This document shows positions 1-7,200 of a stretch of 13,640 nt of DNA, in pieces; positions within the stretch are counted from its first letter, which is position 1; each line of letters opens with the position of its first letter. The notes under the pieces were generated by a model, which was not told the DNA's origin, made no database searches, and was given only the letters and a program-made list of their open reading frames with translations. Both the position numbers and the translations under genes were made by a program. This DNA comes from Eggerthellales bacterium UBA948 (GTDB taxonomy: Bacteria; Actinomycetota; Coriobacteriia; Coriobacteriales; UBA8131): positions 3,421-17,060 of the forward strand of contig DBCW01000051.1 in the NCBI GenBank assembly GCA_002293265.1, given 5' to 3'.

Positions 1-70
1 TGAAGTTAAGCAAGCATTGGAAAAACTAGAGCTACTCAAAGACTCACTGATGCAGAAGTACTTTGGTTAA
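1..70 (+). CDS. hsdS: 3' end of type I restriction specificity subunit HsdS (partial)
   Basis: This is the last 22 codons and stop of a gene that begins left of the window. The frame reads EVKQALEKLELLKDSLMQKYFG and then TAA, the helical C-terminal conserved segment of type I HsdS proteins. HsdS sets the DNA target of the HsdM methylase and the HsdR nuclease. The assignment is secured by the second hsdS segment at 2953-3546, whose C-terminus is the same over these residues; 67 of 70 bases match and the first 54 are identical. This copy is likely the expressed gene, following hsdM outside the window. That part is inference, because neither the start nor a recognition domain is visible. Confidence 0.85.
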   Translation, partial: EVKQALEKLELLKDSLMQKYFG

Positions 71-77
71 CAAACAC

Positions 78-1328
78 TCATCTCGCCATATTGGCTAGTG
101 CATCAAGATCGATCTGCACGTGGGCCTCACGCCCCATCCTCTCACGCTGTAGCAATCGGGCAGCATTTATTCTTTCCAAGCGCTTCATTGCTGTCGGGCG
201 CGATATGTCACATATATCCATAAGTTCACTTATTGTGACACCGGTGCCGGAGAACATGCGTGCCTGCAACAAGAGATCGGCAAGTTCTAATACATGGCGA
301 TCATTACTGATATCATCTACGCGTTCCAGCCGTTGGCGATTGAGTTCAAGTAAATCTCTCTTCTCGGTAAGAACCTTAACGATATCATCAACAGCTTCTT
401 TGATGATGCCAAGAAACATAAACAAGAAAGGCGTAAGATCCCCTCTGTTCAGGACATCATTGCACGCATCAAATCCCTTATAGTACTTATCAATTGACTG
501 CGTAATTGCATATGAGAGTCTTATTCCTACAAGCGGCTCATATTCTTTTAAAAGTAGCGCACTGCTGATAAATCTGTTTAGCCTTCCATTGCCGTCATAG
601 AAAGGGTGAATATAGCCAATCAGATAATGGGCAATTGCCACTCGTATGGGTAGTTCAATACTGGAGTTCTTTAGAAAACCAAGTGTTTGTAATAGATAGT
701 TTTCAATTTTTTGTTCGCCATCAATACCTCGGTGGATTTCTTGTCCGGCAGCGTTATATATGCTGGTTGAATTTTTTCTAAACAGCTTTCCATCCGGAGT
801 ATTATTTTTTTTACTTGAAACTACTTCGTCTAAAACAAGGTCATCATAAATTGCCCTGATGTCTTTAGGAGTATTAAGTGGAGTTTCAACTTTTTGTGTA
901 AGCAAAACATATTTATTAACAATTCCAAAAAACCTGTTTCGCTTATCTCGTTTTTCAAGATTCTTAAGGATGTTTTCAATTTCTCGTCTGGAGCTATTAA
1001 CTCCTTCAATATTATTCGTTAATACAATTTCATCAATAAGAGTGCGCTCAGTGAATTGCTGTATAGCTTTTCCGGGCAGCTGGAGTGTCAAGGATAAAAT
1101 TTTCTTGTCGGCTTGTGTAATGCGCAACATGTGAGCATATAGCGATTCCTCTAAAATAAAAAAGGCTGGATTTCCGGAAATACTTATGTCCAAATGAATT
1201 GCGTTACTTGCGCCGAAGCGATCTTTATACAAAGCGTTAGCGTCGATATTCGGGTTATAGAAGGCTTTTTTTAGCGTGATGTATGACATGTAAAAACTTT
1301 CGGTTTCGTTTGGTTTTGGTAAAAACAT
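78..1328 (-). CDS. fic: Class II Fic-family AMP-transferase with C-terminal winged-helix domain
   Basis: Fic enzymes transfer AMP from ATP to hydroxyl side chains of target proteins, and many can also reverse this. The 416-residue product carries the complete catalytic signature HPFYDGNGRLNR at 241-252 (catalytic His241). It also has the inhibitory helix motif TNNIEG at 104-109, matching (S/T)xxxE(G/N), N-terminal to the Fic core; this defines class II, self-inhibited Fic proteins. Residues about 365-405 look like a winged helix-turn-helix (ISELMDICDISRPTAMKRLE), as in SoFic-like proteins, so it may bind DNA, possibly its own promoter. The start is uncertain. The ATG at 1328 has no ribosome site and lies about 6 bases after a TATAAT, implying a leaderless message. 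Met14 (1289) would give an ordinary short leader and a family-like N-terminus. The gene ends 7 bases from the hsdS stop, convergent with it. No separate inhibitory partner is needed. The target is unknown. Confidence 0.9.
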   Translation of the reverse strand: MFLPKPNETESFYMSYITLKKAFYNPNIDANALYKDRFGASNAIHLDISISGNPAFFILEESLYAHMLRITQADKKILSLTLQLPGKAIQQFTERTLIDEIVLTNNIEGVNSSRREIENILKNLEKRDKRNRFFGIVNKYVLLTQKVETPLNTPKDIRAIYDDLVLDEVVSSKKNNTPDGKLFRKNSTSIYNAAGQEIHRGIDGEQKIENYLLQTLGFLKNSSIELPIRVAIAHYLIGYIHPFYDGNGRLNRFISSALLLKEYEPLVGIRLSYAITQSIDKYYKGFDACNDVLNRGDLTPFLFMFLGIIKEAVDDIVKVLTEKRDLLELNRQRLERVDDISNDRHVLELADLLLQARMFSGTGVTISELMDICDISRPTAMKRLERINAARLLQRERMGREAHVQIDLDALANMAR

Positions 1329-1333
1329 ATAAA

Positions 1334-1362
1334 ATTATAGTACCAAATTTTACACGTTTCAT
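1334..1362 (-). promoter_or_regulatory. Predicted fic promoter
   Basis: Read on the minus strand, a consensus TATAAT (complement of 1334-1339) is preceded after 17 bases by ATGAAA (complement of 1357-1362), a 4/6 match to the -35 box. Transcription would begin near 1327-1328, at or beside the first ATG. The -35 side overlaps one copy of the TTTACAC/TTTC motif (1349-1360), so an operator here could block the promoter. Confidence 0.5.
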
Positions 1363-1373
1363 CAAAATTCTAT

Positions 1374-1399
1374 GAAAGTGTAAAAATCTTTACACTTTC
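1374..1399. promoter_or_regulatory. 11-bp perfect inverted repeat upstream of fic (candidate operator)
   Basis: GAAAGTGTAAA (1374-1384) and TTTACACTTTC (1389-1399) form a perfect inverted repeat with a 4-base spacer. A third, slightly altered copy (TTTACACGTTTC) overlaps the predicted fic -35 box at 1349-1360. The hairpin is AT-rich with no T-run after it on either strand, so it reads as a protein-binding site and not a terminator. The adjacent gene encodes a winged-helix Fic protein, making autoregulation a natural hypothesis. Confidence 0.5.
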
Positions 1400-1521
1400 G
1401 GCGCGCGTTTATCAAGTTTGCCAAGAGCTTTCATCAGAGAAGAGTGTTTGCAAAAGCTCTCTAATCTGCCAATCCTCTTGCCTGGGCAGACCAGCTTCTC
1501 TTTCTTGCCTAGCTTAACCAT
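1390..1521 (-). CDS. Very small hypothetical ORF overlapping the upstream antitoxin-like ORF
   Basis: This 43-codon minus-strand frame starts at an ATG inside the end of the 57-residue ORF (13-base overlap, a translation-coupling arrangement). It stops within the inverted repeat upstream of fic. The product begins MVKLGKKEKLVCPGKRIG and is rich in lysine and arginine. I do not recognise it. There is no separate ribosome binding site. It could be the second gene of a small two-gene module, the remnant of a truncated toxin, or chance. Confidence 0.22.
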   Translation of the reverse strand: MVKLGKKEKLVCPGKRIGRLESFCKHSSLMKALGKLDKRAPKV

Positions 1522-1682
1522 GAGTCAGCTTCCTCGCCTGACGAAAAGCTTCCGTATTCAGCATGTTCGCTGTTATTGATTTTGCATTTTTCGCTACTAA
1601 GAAACCTAATGCAATCCATCAAAGATGGTAGTTTCTCGGGCGGCACTCTTTTAATTTCTTCAAGGATAACAGAGTCATTCAT
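1509..1682 (-). CDS. Small antitoxin-like protein (57 aa)
   Basis: A minus-strand frame starting at the ATG at 1682 has a good ribosome site (GAGGTGA, about 4 bases before the ATG). It encodes 57 residues starting MNDSVILEEIKRVPPEKLPS and continuing LMDCIRFLSSEK. The pattern of a short acidic helix, a Pro-Pro-Glu-Lys-Leu turn and a second helix ending FL is typical of small DUF2281-like or VapB-like antitoxins. The C-terminal tail is acidic and ends in DSWLS. It lacks a clean (S/T)xxxE(G/N) motif, so it is not an obvious FicA-type inhibitor. A 43-codon ORF overlaps its 3' end, and fic follows on the same strand. The strong ribosome site is the best evidence that it is real; function is inferred from shape only. 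Confidence 0.45.
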   Translation of the reverse strand: MNDSVILEEIKRVPPEKLPSLMDCIRFLSSEKCKINNSEHAEYGSFSSGEEADSWLS

Positions 1683-1932
1683 GCTGTCACCTCGCTTTTG
1701 ACAATTTGCTACTCAGACGAATATACACCTTACATGCATGATCAAGCTTCTGCTTTACTGTGGTGTCCAAGACTTTTATTTATATGAATAACTCTCAAGT
1801 CTTACTGGCGTGTAAAAATTCTTAGGCTTTTATAGTCCGAGTTTTCTTTGTATTCATGTCGCTAAATACATGAACTTTCCTCAATAATGATGCATTATTG
1901 TTAAATACATACACGACAAGTAAGGGGGAGTT
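1683..1932. other. Divergent intergenic region between the small ORFs and the recombinase
   Basis: This AT-rich stretch separates the minus-strand small ORFs from the plus-strand recombinase and must hold promoters for both. It contains the 10-mer GTGTAAAAAT (1810-1819), identical to part of the fic-upstream repeat (1379-1388). It also contains a spaced 7-bp inverted repeat AAGACTT/AAGTCTT (1769-1775, 1797-1803) and the palindrome listed separately at 1882-1900. No further gene is visible. Confidence 0.4.
1882..1900. promoter_or_regulatory. Palindrome upstream of the recombinase (candidate operator)
   Basis: CAATAATG (1882-1889) and CATTATTG (1893-1900) are perfect inverted repeats around ATG. 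The palindrome sits between two direct copies of TAAATACAT (1863-1871 and 1902-1910), 33 bases before the recombinase start. The position suits an operator controlling recombinase expression. No clear -35/-10 pair could be fixed. Confidence 0.4.
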
Positions 1933-2931
1933 ATGAAAGAAAAGCTTATGGTTGCTATTGAGCAAGGGATGTTACATGTTTTAGATAATGCGCAAATGAA
2001 GAGCTTGCATCAAGTATTAGAAAATTGTTTGTTTGGTGTAACAATTAGTCAACTTGCCGGTGGTTCGACGAGTAGTTTTCAAAACATAGATAACTCTAAA
2101 GTGCTGGAGTCTTTTGTAGCTGCAAAGCATGTGGAGGGCTGTTCGGAGAAAACACTGTCGTATTATTACTCCACATTGGGTAATTACTTAAAATGGAGTA
2201 ATAAGGATGTCATGCATGTAACCACTGACGATCTTCGGTGCTATCTGGCAGAGTATCAGAGCGGCGGGAGAACCGGAAAAGTTACGCTCGATAATATTAG
2301 ACGTATTATCTCAACATTCTTTTCGTGGTTAGAAGATGAGAATTACATCATAAAAAGTCCCGCACGCAGAATCCATAAAGTCAAATGTGGTAAAACGGTT
2401 AAAGAAACCTACACCGATGAAGAGCTGGAGTTATTGAGAGATAATTGTACCTCGGATCGTGATCTTGCGATGATCTATATACTGTCTTCAACAGGTATTC
2501 GTGTTGGTGAACTGGTTGGGATCGACATCAATGATATTGACTTTGTTAAGAGAGAATGTGTTGTTTTGGGCAAGGGGTCAAAAGAGCGAATTGTCTATTT
2601 TGACGCAAGAACTAAAATACACCTTCAAAGATATCTGAAAATGCGCGAAGACAGCAATCCGGCACTATTTGTGTCTTTGCTAAAACCACATGAGCGTCTT
2701 GAAATCAGTGGAGTAGAGATTCGCATCAGAAATCTCGGACGCAAACTTGGCATGTCAAAAGTTCATCCTCATAAATTCCGAAGGACTTTGGCCACGCGGG
2801 CTATTGATAAGGGCATGCCCATTGAGCAAGTACAACACCTTTTAGGTCATCAGCAAATAGATACAACTATGCAATACGCAATGGTTAACCAAAACAATGT
2901 AAAGTTATCTCACAAACGGTTTATCGCCTAG
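1933..2931 (+). CDS. Tyrosine site-specific recombinase (XerC/D-like) linked to hsdS
   Basis: The 332-residue product has the two-domain build of Xer-type recombinases. A SAM-like core-binding domain spans about residues 55-150, and a catalytic domain follows to the end. The active-site set is complete: Arg190 (STGIRVGEL), the beta-hairpin Lys in GKGSKER (214-219), His280 and Arg283 (HPHKFRRT), His306 (LLGHQQ) and nucleophile Tyr315 (TTMQYAMVN). A strong ribosome site (AAGGGGGAG) lies 3-4 bases before the ATG. The first ~50 residues are an extra N-terminal region. A half hsdS gene begins 21 bases after the stop, in the same reading frame. Recombinases in this setting are known to shuffle hsdS recognition domains and so change restriction-modification specificity; that this one does so is inferred from context. 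An integrase role for a mobile element is possible but no other element genes are seen. Confidence 0.92.
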   Translation: MKEKLMVAIEQGMLHVLDNAQMKSLHQVLENCLFGVTISQLAGGSTSSFQNIDNSKVLESFVAAKHVEGCSEKTLSYYYSTLGNYLKWSNKDVMHVTTDDLRCYLAEYQSGGRTGKVTLDNIRRIISTFFSWLEDENYIIKSPARRIHKVKCGKTVKETYTDEELELLRDNCTSDRDLAMIYILSSTGIRVGELVGIDINDIDFVKRECVVLGKGSKERIVYFDARTKIHLQRYLKMREDSNPALFVSLLKPHERLEISGVEIRIRNLGRKLGMSKVHPHKFRRTLATRAIDKGMPIEQVQHLLGHQQIDTTMQYAMVNQNNVKLSHKRFIA

Positions 2932-2936
2932 ATTAA

Positions 2937-2954
2937 ATCTCGATTTGTCGAGAT
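2937..2954. repeat. Palindromic candidate recombination site at the start of the hsdS cassette
   Basis: ATCTCGA-TTTG-TCGAGAT is a perfect 7-bp inverted repeat with a 4-base spacer. It encodes the SRFVEM residues that open the second half of HsdS proteins. Its 12-base core TCGATTTGTCGA (2940-2951) recurs in reverse orientation at 3461-3472. Paired arms around a short spacer fit the general form of a tyrosine-recombinase site. In RNA the hairpin would also cover the start codon at 2953. Confidence 0.5.
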
Positions 2955-3546
2955 GTTTGGGGATTGCGACTCTGATACTGTGACACTTGATAGTGTCTGC
3001 AAGGAAATTGTGGATTGCCCACATTCAACTCCTAAGTACACGGGTAGAAATTTGGATTACCCAGCGATTAGGACATCTGAACTAAAAAGCGGGGCAATAA
3101 GCTGGCATACCATGAGGTATGTTTCGAAGGATGAGTATCTTGAGCGAACAAAGAGAATTACACCTCTGCCGGGAGACATCGTCTACGCTCGTGAGGGAAC
3201 TTATGGAGAGGCAGCTATCTTGCCACCTGGAAGTGACTTCTGCTTGGGGCAGAGAGTTATGTTGTTTCGCCCAGACACCAAGAAGTGTACGTCTGAATTT
3301 TTGCATCAAGCCATAAGATCTGATTATGTAAAGAGGCAAGCAGATTCGAAGAACATAGGAGCTACGGTGCCTCATGTTAATATTTGTGATGCTAAACAGT
3401 TTTTAATTCCACTGCCACCTTTGCATCTCCAAAACCAATTCGCCGACTTCGTCAAACAAGTCGACAAATCGAAATCTGAAGTTAAGCAAGCATTGGAAAA
3501 ACTAGAGCTACTCAAAGACTCACTGATGCAAAAATACTTTGGCTAA
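2953..3546 (+). CDS. hsdS: Half HsdS: single target-recognition domain, likely silent specificity cassette
   Basis: The 197-residue product is the C-terminal half of a type I specificity subunit. It opens MFGDCDSDTVTLDSVCKEIV, the usual beginning of the second recognition domain. It continues through PLPPLHLQNQFADFVKQVDKSK and ends in the conserved helical tail LLKDSLMQKYFG. A full HsdS has two such domains and is about twice as long. The frame stays open upstream for IKSRFVE, up to the recombinase's own TAG stop. The ATG lacks a clear ribosome site and lies in a hairpin, so it is probably an unexpressed store of an alternative recognition domain. A truncated HsdS working as a dimer is a known alternative. 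It lies in the same orientation as the main hsdS at the left edge and shares its last 70 bases (67 identical). RHH antitoxin codons start 12 bases beyond, on the other strand. Confidence 0.85.
   Translation: MFGDCDSDTVTLDSVCKEIVDCPHSTPKYTGRNLDYPAIRTSELKSGAISWHTMRYVSKDEYLERTKRITPLPGDIVYAREGTYGEAAILPPGSDFCLGQRVMLFRPDTKKCTSEFLHQAIRSDYVKRQADSKNIGATVPHVNICDAKQFLIPLPPLHLQNQFADFVKQVDKSKSEVKQALEKLELLKDSLMQKYFG
3461..3472. repeat. Inverted copy of the 12-bp cassette-border sequence
   Basis: TCGACAAATCGA is the exact reverse complement of the core at 2940-2951. It falls in the codons for QVDKSK just before the shared C-terminal tail. The two copies therefore bracket the recognition domain of the half hsdS. 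The main hsdS probably carries the same sequence just left of the window, because the identical tail starts 4 bases further on. Confidence 0.55.
3477..3546 (+). repeat. Direct repeat of the hsdS 3' end (copy 2; copy 1 at 1-70)
   Basis: These 70 bases match positions 1-70 in the same orientation, with three differences near the end (equivalent to 55, 58 and 67). The first 54 are identical, and the match presumably extends left of copy 1, beyond the window. Recombination between the copies would remove about 3.48 kb holding fic, the small ORFs and the recombinase. Confidence 0.95.
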
Positions 3547-3558
3547 TATGGCAATTAC

Positions 3559-3786
3559 TCAATCTTTAAAGCCAAGCAACTCATCCACTTCATCAGAAGA
3601 AAGTGATTTTAATCGACTGGCGCGATAGTCTTCAAAGTCTTTCATGATTCCGTACTCATATTCCATTCGATCAATAGAGGAGCTGACAACCTCTTTGATG
3701 TAATAAGCTTTTGTTCGTCCGGTCACATCAGCTAAGCGAGAAAGCCTATCTTCTAGTTCCGGTGTAAGACGCACTGATGTTGGCAT
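3559..3786 (-). CDS. Orphan RelB/ParD-type ribbon-helix-helix antitoxin
   Basis: The 75-residue product begins MPTSVRLTPELEDRLSRLAD. This is a short beta strand and two helices, the classic ribbon-helix-helix DNA-binding fold (about residues 2-45) of antitoxins that repress their own operon and neutralise RelE/ParE ribonucleases or gyrase inhibitors. The acidic tail (SSDEVDELLGFKD) would be the toxin-binding part. A ribosome site (AAGGG, 8 bases before the ATG) supports the start. A toxin gene would normally follow directly on this strand, but only 12 bases separate the stop from the half hsdS. It is therefore an orphan here, perhaps because the toxin was lost when the hsdS cassette was placed, or it is simply a regulator. 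Confidence 0.75.
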   Translation of the reverse strand: MPTSVRLTPELEDRLSRLADVTGRTKAYYIKEVVSSSIDRMEYEYGIMKDFEDYRASRLKSLSSDEVDELLGFKD

Positions 3787-4257
3787 TTCGAAACCCTTGG
3801 AAAAACAGTTATGTGGCGGTTAGTTTATTGGTGGATCAAAAAGACACTTGCTTATCAGACAATGCTTGAGGCTAGGTCTAAGACACAAGGTTTGTTTAAC
3901 AGCCAGATTTATAGTCAACAACAAGGTAGCTACTAAAACACAAAGACCTTGTCAAGAATTGACAGGAAAGTACGACCTAGTGGCATATCCACATAATTAA
4001 ACATGAAAAAACCGCACTATAAGCTTCGTGGGTGCAGTACAATTCGTGCTTTCCCGTCAATTTTTGGCAGATACTTAATAACAGTGTAGGTGCAAAGGCA
4101 TATATACCACTTTAAGCATGTATAATTAAACTTCTGCTATGCTGCAAAGCTCTCATTTGTCCGATATAAGCTTAAAATATAATTACAAATCGATAAATGC
4201 GCACTATAATGCAAATATGCATTACTTGTTATAAACGGCGCTGGAGAGACATGATTT
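3787..4257. other. Intergenic region between the antitoxin and hsdR with nested inverted repeats
   Basis: No convincing gene lies in these 471 AT-rich bases. They should hold the antitoxin promoter (minus strand) and the hsdR promoter. A nested pair of inverted repeats spans 3872-3980: CTAGGTC (3872-3878) with GACCTAG (3974-3980), and inside it ACAAGGT (3885-3891, repeated at 3921-3927) with ACCTTGT (3946-3952). A further palindrome, TGTCAA-gaa-TTGACA, lies at 3950-3964. These could be regulator sites, a structured RNA or worn ends of an inserted element; the sequence does not decide between them. Confidence 0.45.
4182..4223 (+). promoter_or_regulatory. hsdR: Predicted hsdR promoter with overlapping palindrome
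   Basis: A perfect TATAAT (4205-4210) follows ATTACA (4182-4187, 4/6 match to the -35 box) by 17 bases. A palindrome AATGCA-aata-TGCATT (4208-4223) overlaps the -10 box and probable transcription start, a position where a bound protein would repress. The leader to the GTG start is about 40 bases. This gives hsdR a promoter of its own, independent of hsdM and hsdS. Confidence 0.55.
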
Positions 4258-7200
4258 GTGACTAATTTTGACTTTTTAGATGCAGATTCACAGTTTGCTT
4301 CTTTTGCTTCGATTGCAAAGGAAGCCGAGCTGGTCTTTTCAGCTAGTACAAAAGCCTGCGCTTTGATGTGCAGAAGTGCGATGGAGGCGGCTGTAAAGTG
4401 GGTTTATAGTGTCGACAGCGCCTTAACGATGCCATACGACGACAGATTGTTCGCACTCATAGAAAGCAGCGACTTTAACGATATCCTGCCCTCGGGCATG
4501 AACGGAAAGCTCAGTTTTCTCCGCAAACTTGGTAATAACGCCAGCCACACACAAAACACGATCTCAACAGCACAAGCAACGCAGGGTATCAAATACTTGT
4601 TTGACTTCTTAGATTTTGTGGCTTTTAACTATGCGAAGAAGTATGAAACTCCAATCTTTAACAGTGGCATTTTAAAAAACGTGGCAAAAGCAGCGGCAAC
4701 AAAAGCTGAACAGGATGAATTGGTTCGCCAAGCTAAAGCAGACGAGCAGCTTCAGATCAATCTAAACAAGCTAAAAAGAGAGAACGCTTCGCTGCGCGAA
4801 GAGCTTAGTAAGCGACGTGAGGATCGCTCAGCAATTCCGTTTGTAACACCTAAGCCGGATCTGACTGAAAAACAAACGCGCGAAGCATATATTGACAACA
4901 TGCTTCAAGATGCCGGATGGATCAAGGGTAAAAACTGGGTTGATGAATATCTAATTGATGAGATGTCCAACAAGGCAGGCGTTGGCAAGGCAGATTATGT
5001 GCTTTTTGGTGACGACAAGTTGCCTCTAGCTGTGGTTGAGGCAAAAAGAACCAGCAACAATCTGGAGGAAGGCCGTCAGCAAGCAAAACTTTACGCGGAT
5101 TATCTGGAGAAGAAATTTGGTCGTCGACCGATCATATTCCTTACCAACGGATACGAGACACGTATTTGGAATGATCAACATTATCCTGAGCGCAAAGTGA
5201 GTTTTATCTATTCCAGGCGTGACCTGGAAAAAGAGTTCAATCTAATGCGCGACAGAAAACCGCTTTTAGGCGTACAGATAGATGACAACATCACAAATCG
5301 CTATTACCAAAAAGAAGCGATCCAGGCTGTTTGTGACTCTTTTAGCGAACGAAATCGTCGCAAGGCACTTTTGGTTATGGCAACAGGTAGCGGTAAGACC
5401 AGAATCACTATCAGCCTTGCTGATGTTTTAATACGTTATGGATGGGTGAAAAACGTCTTATTCTTGGCAGACCGCAACGCACTGGTAACTCAAGCGCATC
5501 GCAGCTTTTACAATCACATGAGCGATCAACTTACATTGTGTAATTTGGTCAAGGACAAGGAAAATGCCAATGCCCGAATAGTGTTTTCAACTTATCAAAC
5601 GATGATGTCTGTCATAGATGATGCACGCGATGAAGATGGTGGAAAACTATATAGTGTTGGACATTTTGATTTGATTATTGTCGATGAGGCACATCGCAGC
5701 ATCTATCGAAAATACCAAAACATCTTCAACTACTTTGATGCATTCTTGGTGGGATTAACAGCAACGCCAAAAGCTGAGATCGACAAGAATACATATTCAC
5801 TTTTTGATCTTGCTGATAAGATTCCTACCTACGGTTATGAGCTGGATCAAGCAGTAACAGACGGCTATTTGGTCAACTACTCTACAATCAAGACCAGTTT
5901 GAAGTTTATGGAGCAAGGCATTGTTTATGATGATTTATCAGCCGAAGATCAGGCAATTTATGAAGAGACATTTACAGATGAAGACAGCGATACTTTACCG
6001 GCTTTCATCGATTCCAATGCTTTAAATGAGTGGGTTTTTAACCGGGATACGATATGCAAAATGTTTAGCACTCTTATGAACAAGGGGTTGCACATCGATT
6101 ACGGAACAAAGATCGGCAAGACTATCATCTTTGCTAAAAATCATAATCACGCCGAGAGGATTGTACGTATTTGGGGCGAAGAGTACCCGGACTACGACAG
6201 TCATTACTGCCAGGTCATCGATAACACTATCAACTATGTCCAAACACTGATCGACGATTTTGGCACCGCTTCAAAAATGCCGCAAATTGCTGTATCGGTT
6301 GACATGCTTGATACCGGCATTGATGTTCCTGAGATACTCAACTTAGTATTCTTTAAAAAAGTTATGAGTCGCGCCAAGTTTTGGCAGATGGTGGGTCGAG
6401 GTACGCGGCTTTGCCCGGGATTAATAGACGGCACAGATAAAGACGGTTTTTACATATTTGATCTTTGCGGTAACTTTGACTTTTTTAAAGCGAACACTAA
6501 AGACAAGGAACCGGGTATTGAGCAGACGCTTCAAGAAAAGATGTTTGTAGTTAAGGCAAGCATCGCAATGGAGCTTCAAGATTTACATAACCAAACGGAT
6601 GAGTTGCGTGAGTTTCGCGAAGAGCTTGTCAAAGACTTACAAGGTCAGGTGTCTGCATTAAATAGAGATGCGTTTGATGTGCGACAACATTTGAGAGCAG
6701 TAGATAAATTTGTTGATTTAGAAGGCTATGCTCTGCTCAGCACAGATGATATTGAGCAAATCAAGACCCACGTTGCTCCACTCATAACCCCATCAACCGA
6801 TGACCCCTTTGCCTTGAGGTTTGATATGCTTGTCTACCAGATCGAGTTGGCGGCTCTCAGAAAGCAACCCTACTCTCGAGCAAAAAATGATTTGCTCAAA
6901 AAAGCTAACGCCTTATCGCGTCTTGGAACGCTACCCATAGTCATGCAGCAAAAAGAGTTGATAACGCAAATACTCAACAACTCATATCTGGACAGGATAG
7001 ATGTTTTGGGCTTTGAAGATCTACGTCTGCGCCTGCGCGAACTGATAACATTTATACCTTATGATGAGCGCCGTTTGTATGAAACTGACTTCACTGACGA
7101 GATACTGGATATCACAGTGGAGCCTGGCGAGGGGATGGGTATAACTTTAGAAAACTATAGACGCAGTGTTGAGTGGCATCTTCACCAACATGAAGATGAC

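Noticed and set aside
3863..3937. 24-codon plus-strand ORF beginning MLEARSKTQG in the antitoxin-hsdR gap
   Set aside because: No ribosome site, very short, and overlaps the inverted-repeat structure.
4185..4193. ACAAATCGA, a 9-of-12 match to the hsdS border sequence, beside the hsdR -35 box
   Set aside because: A 9-base match is not rare enough in a window this size, it lacks the paired arms, and it borders no recognition domain.
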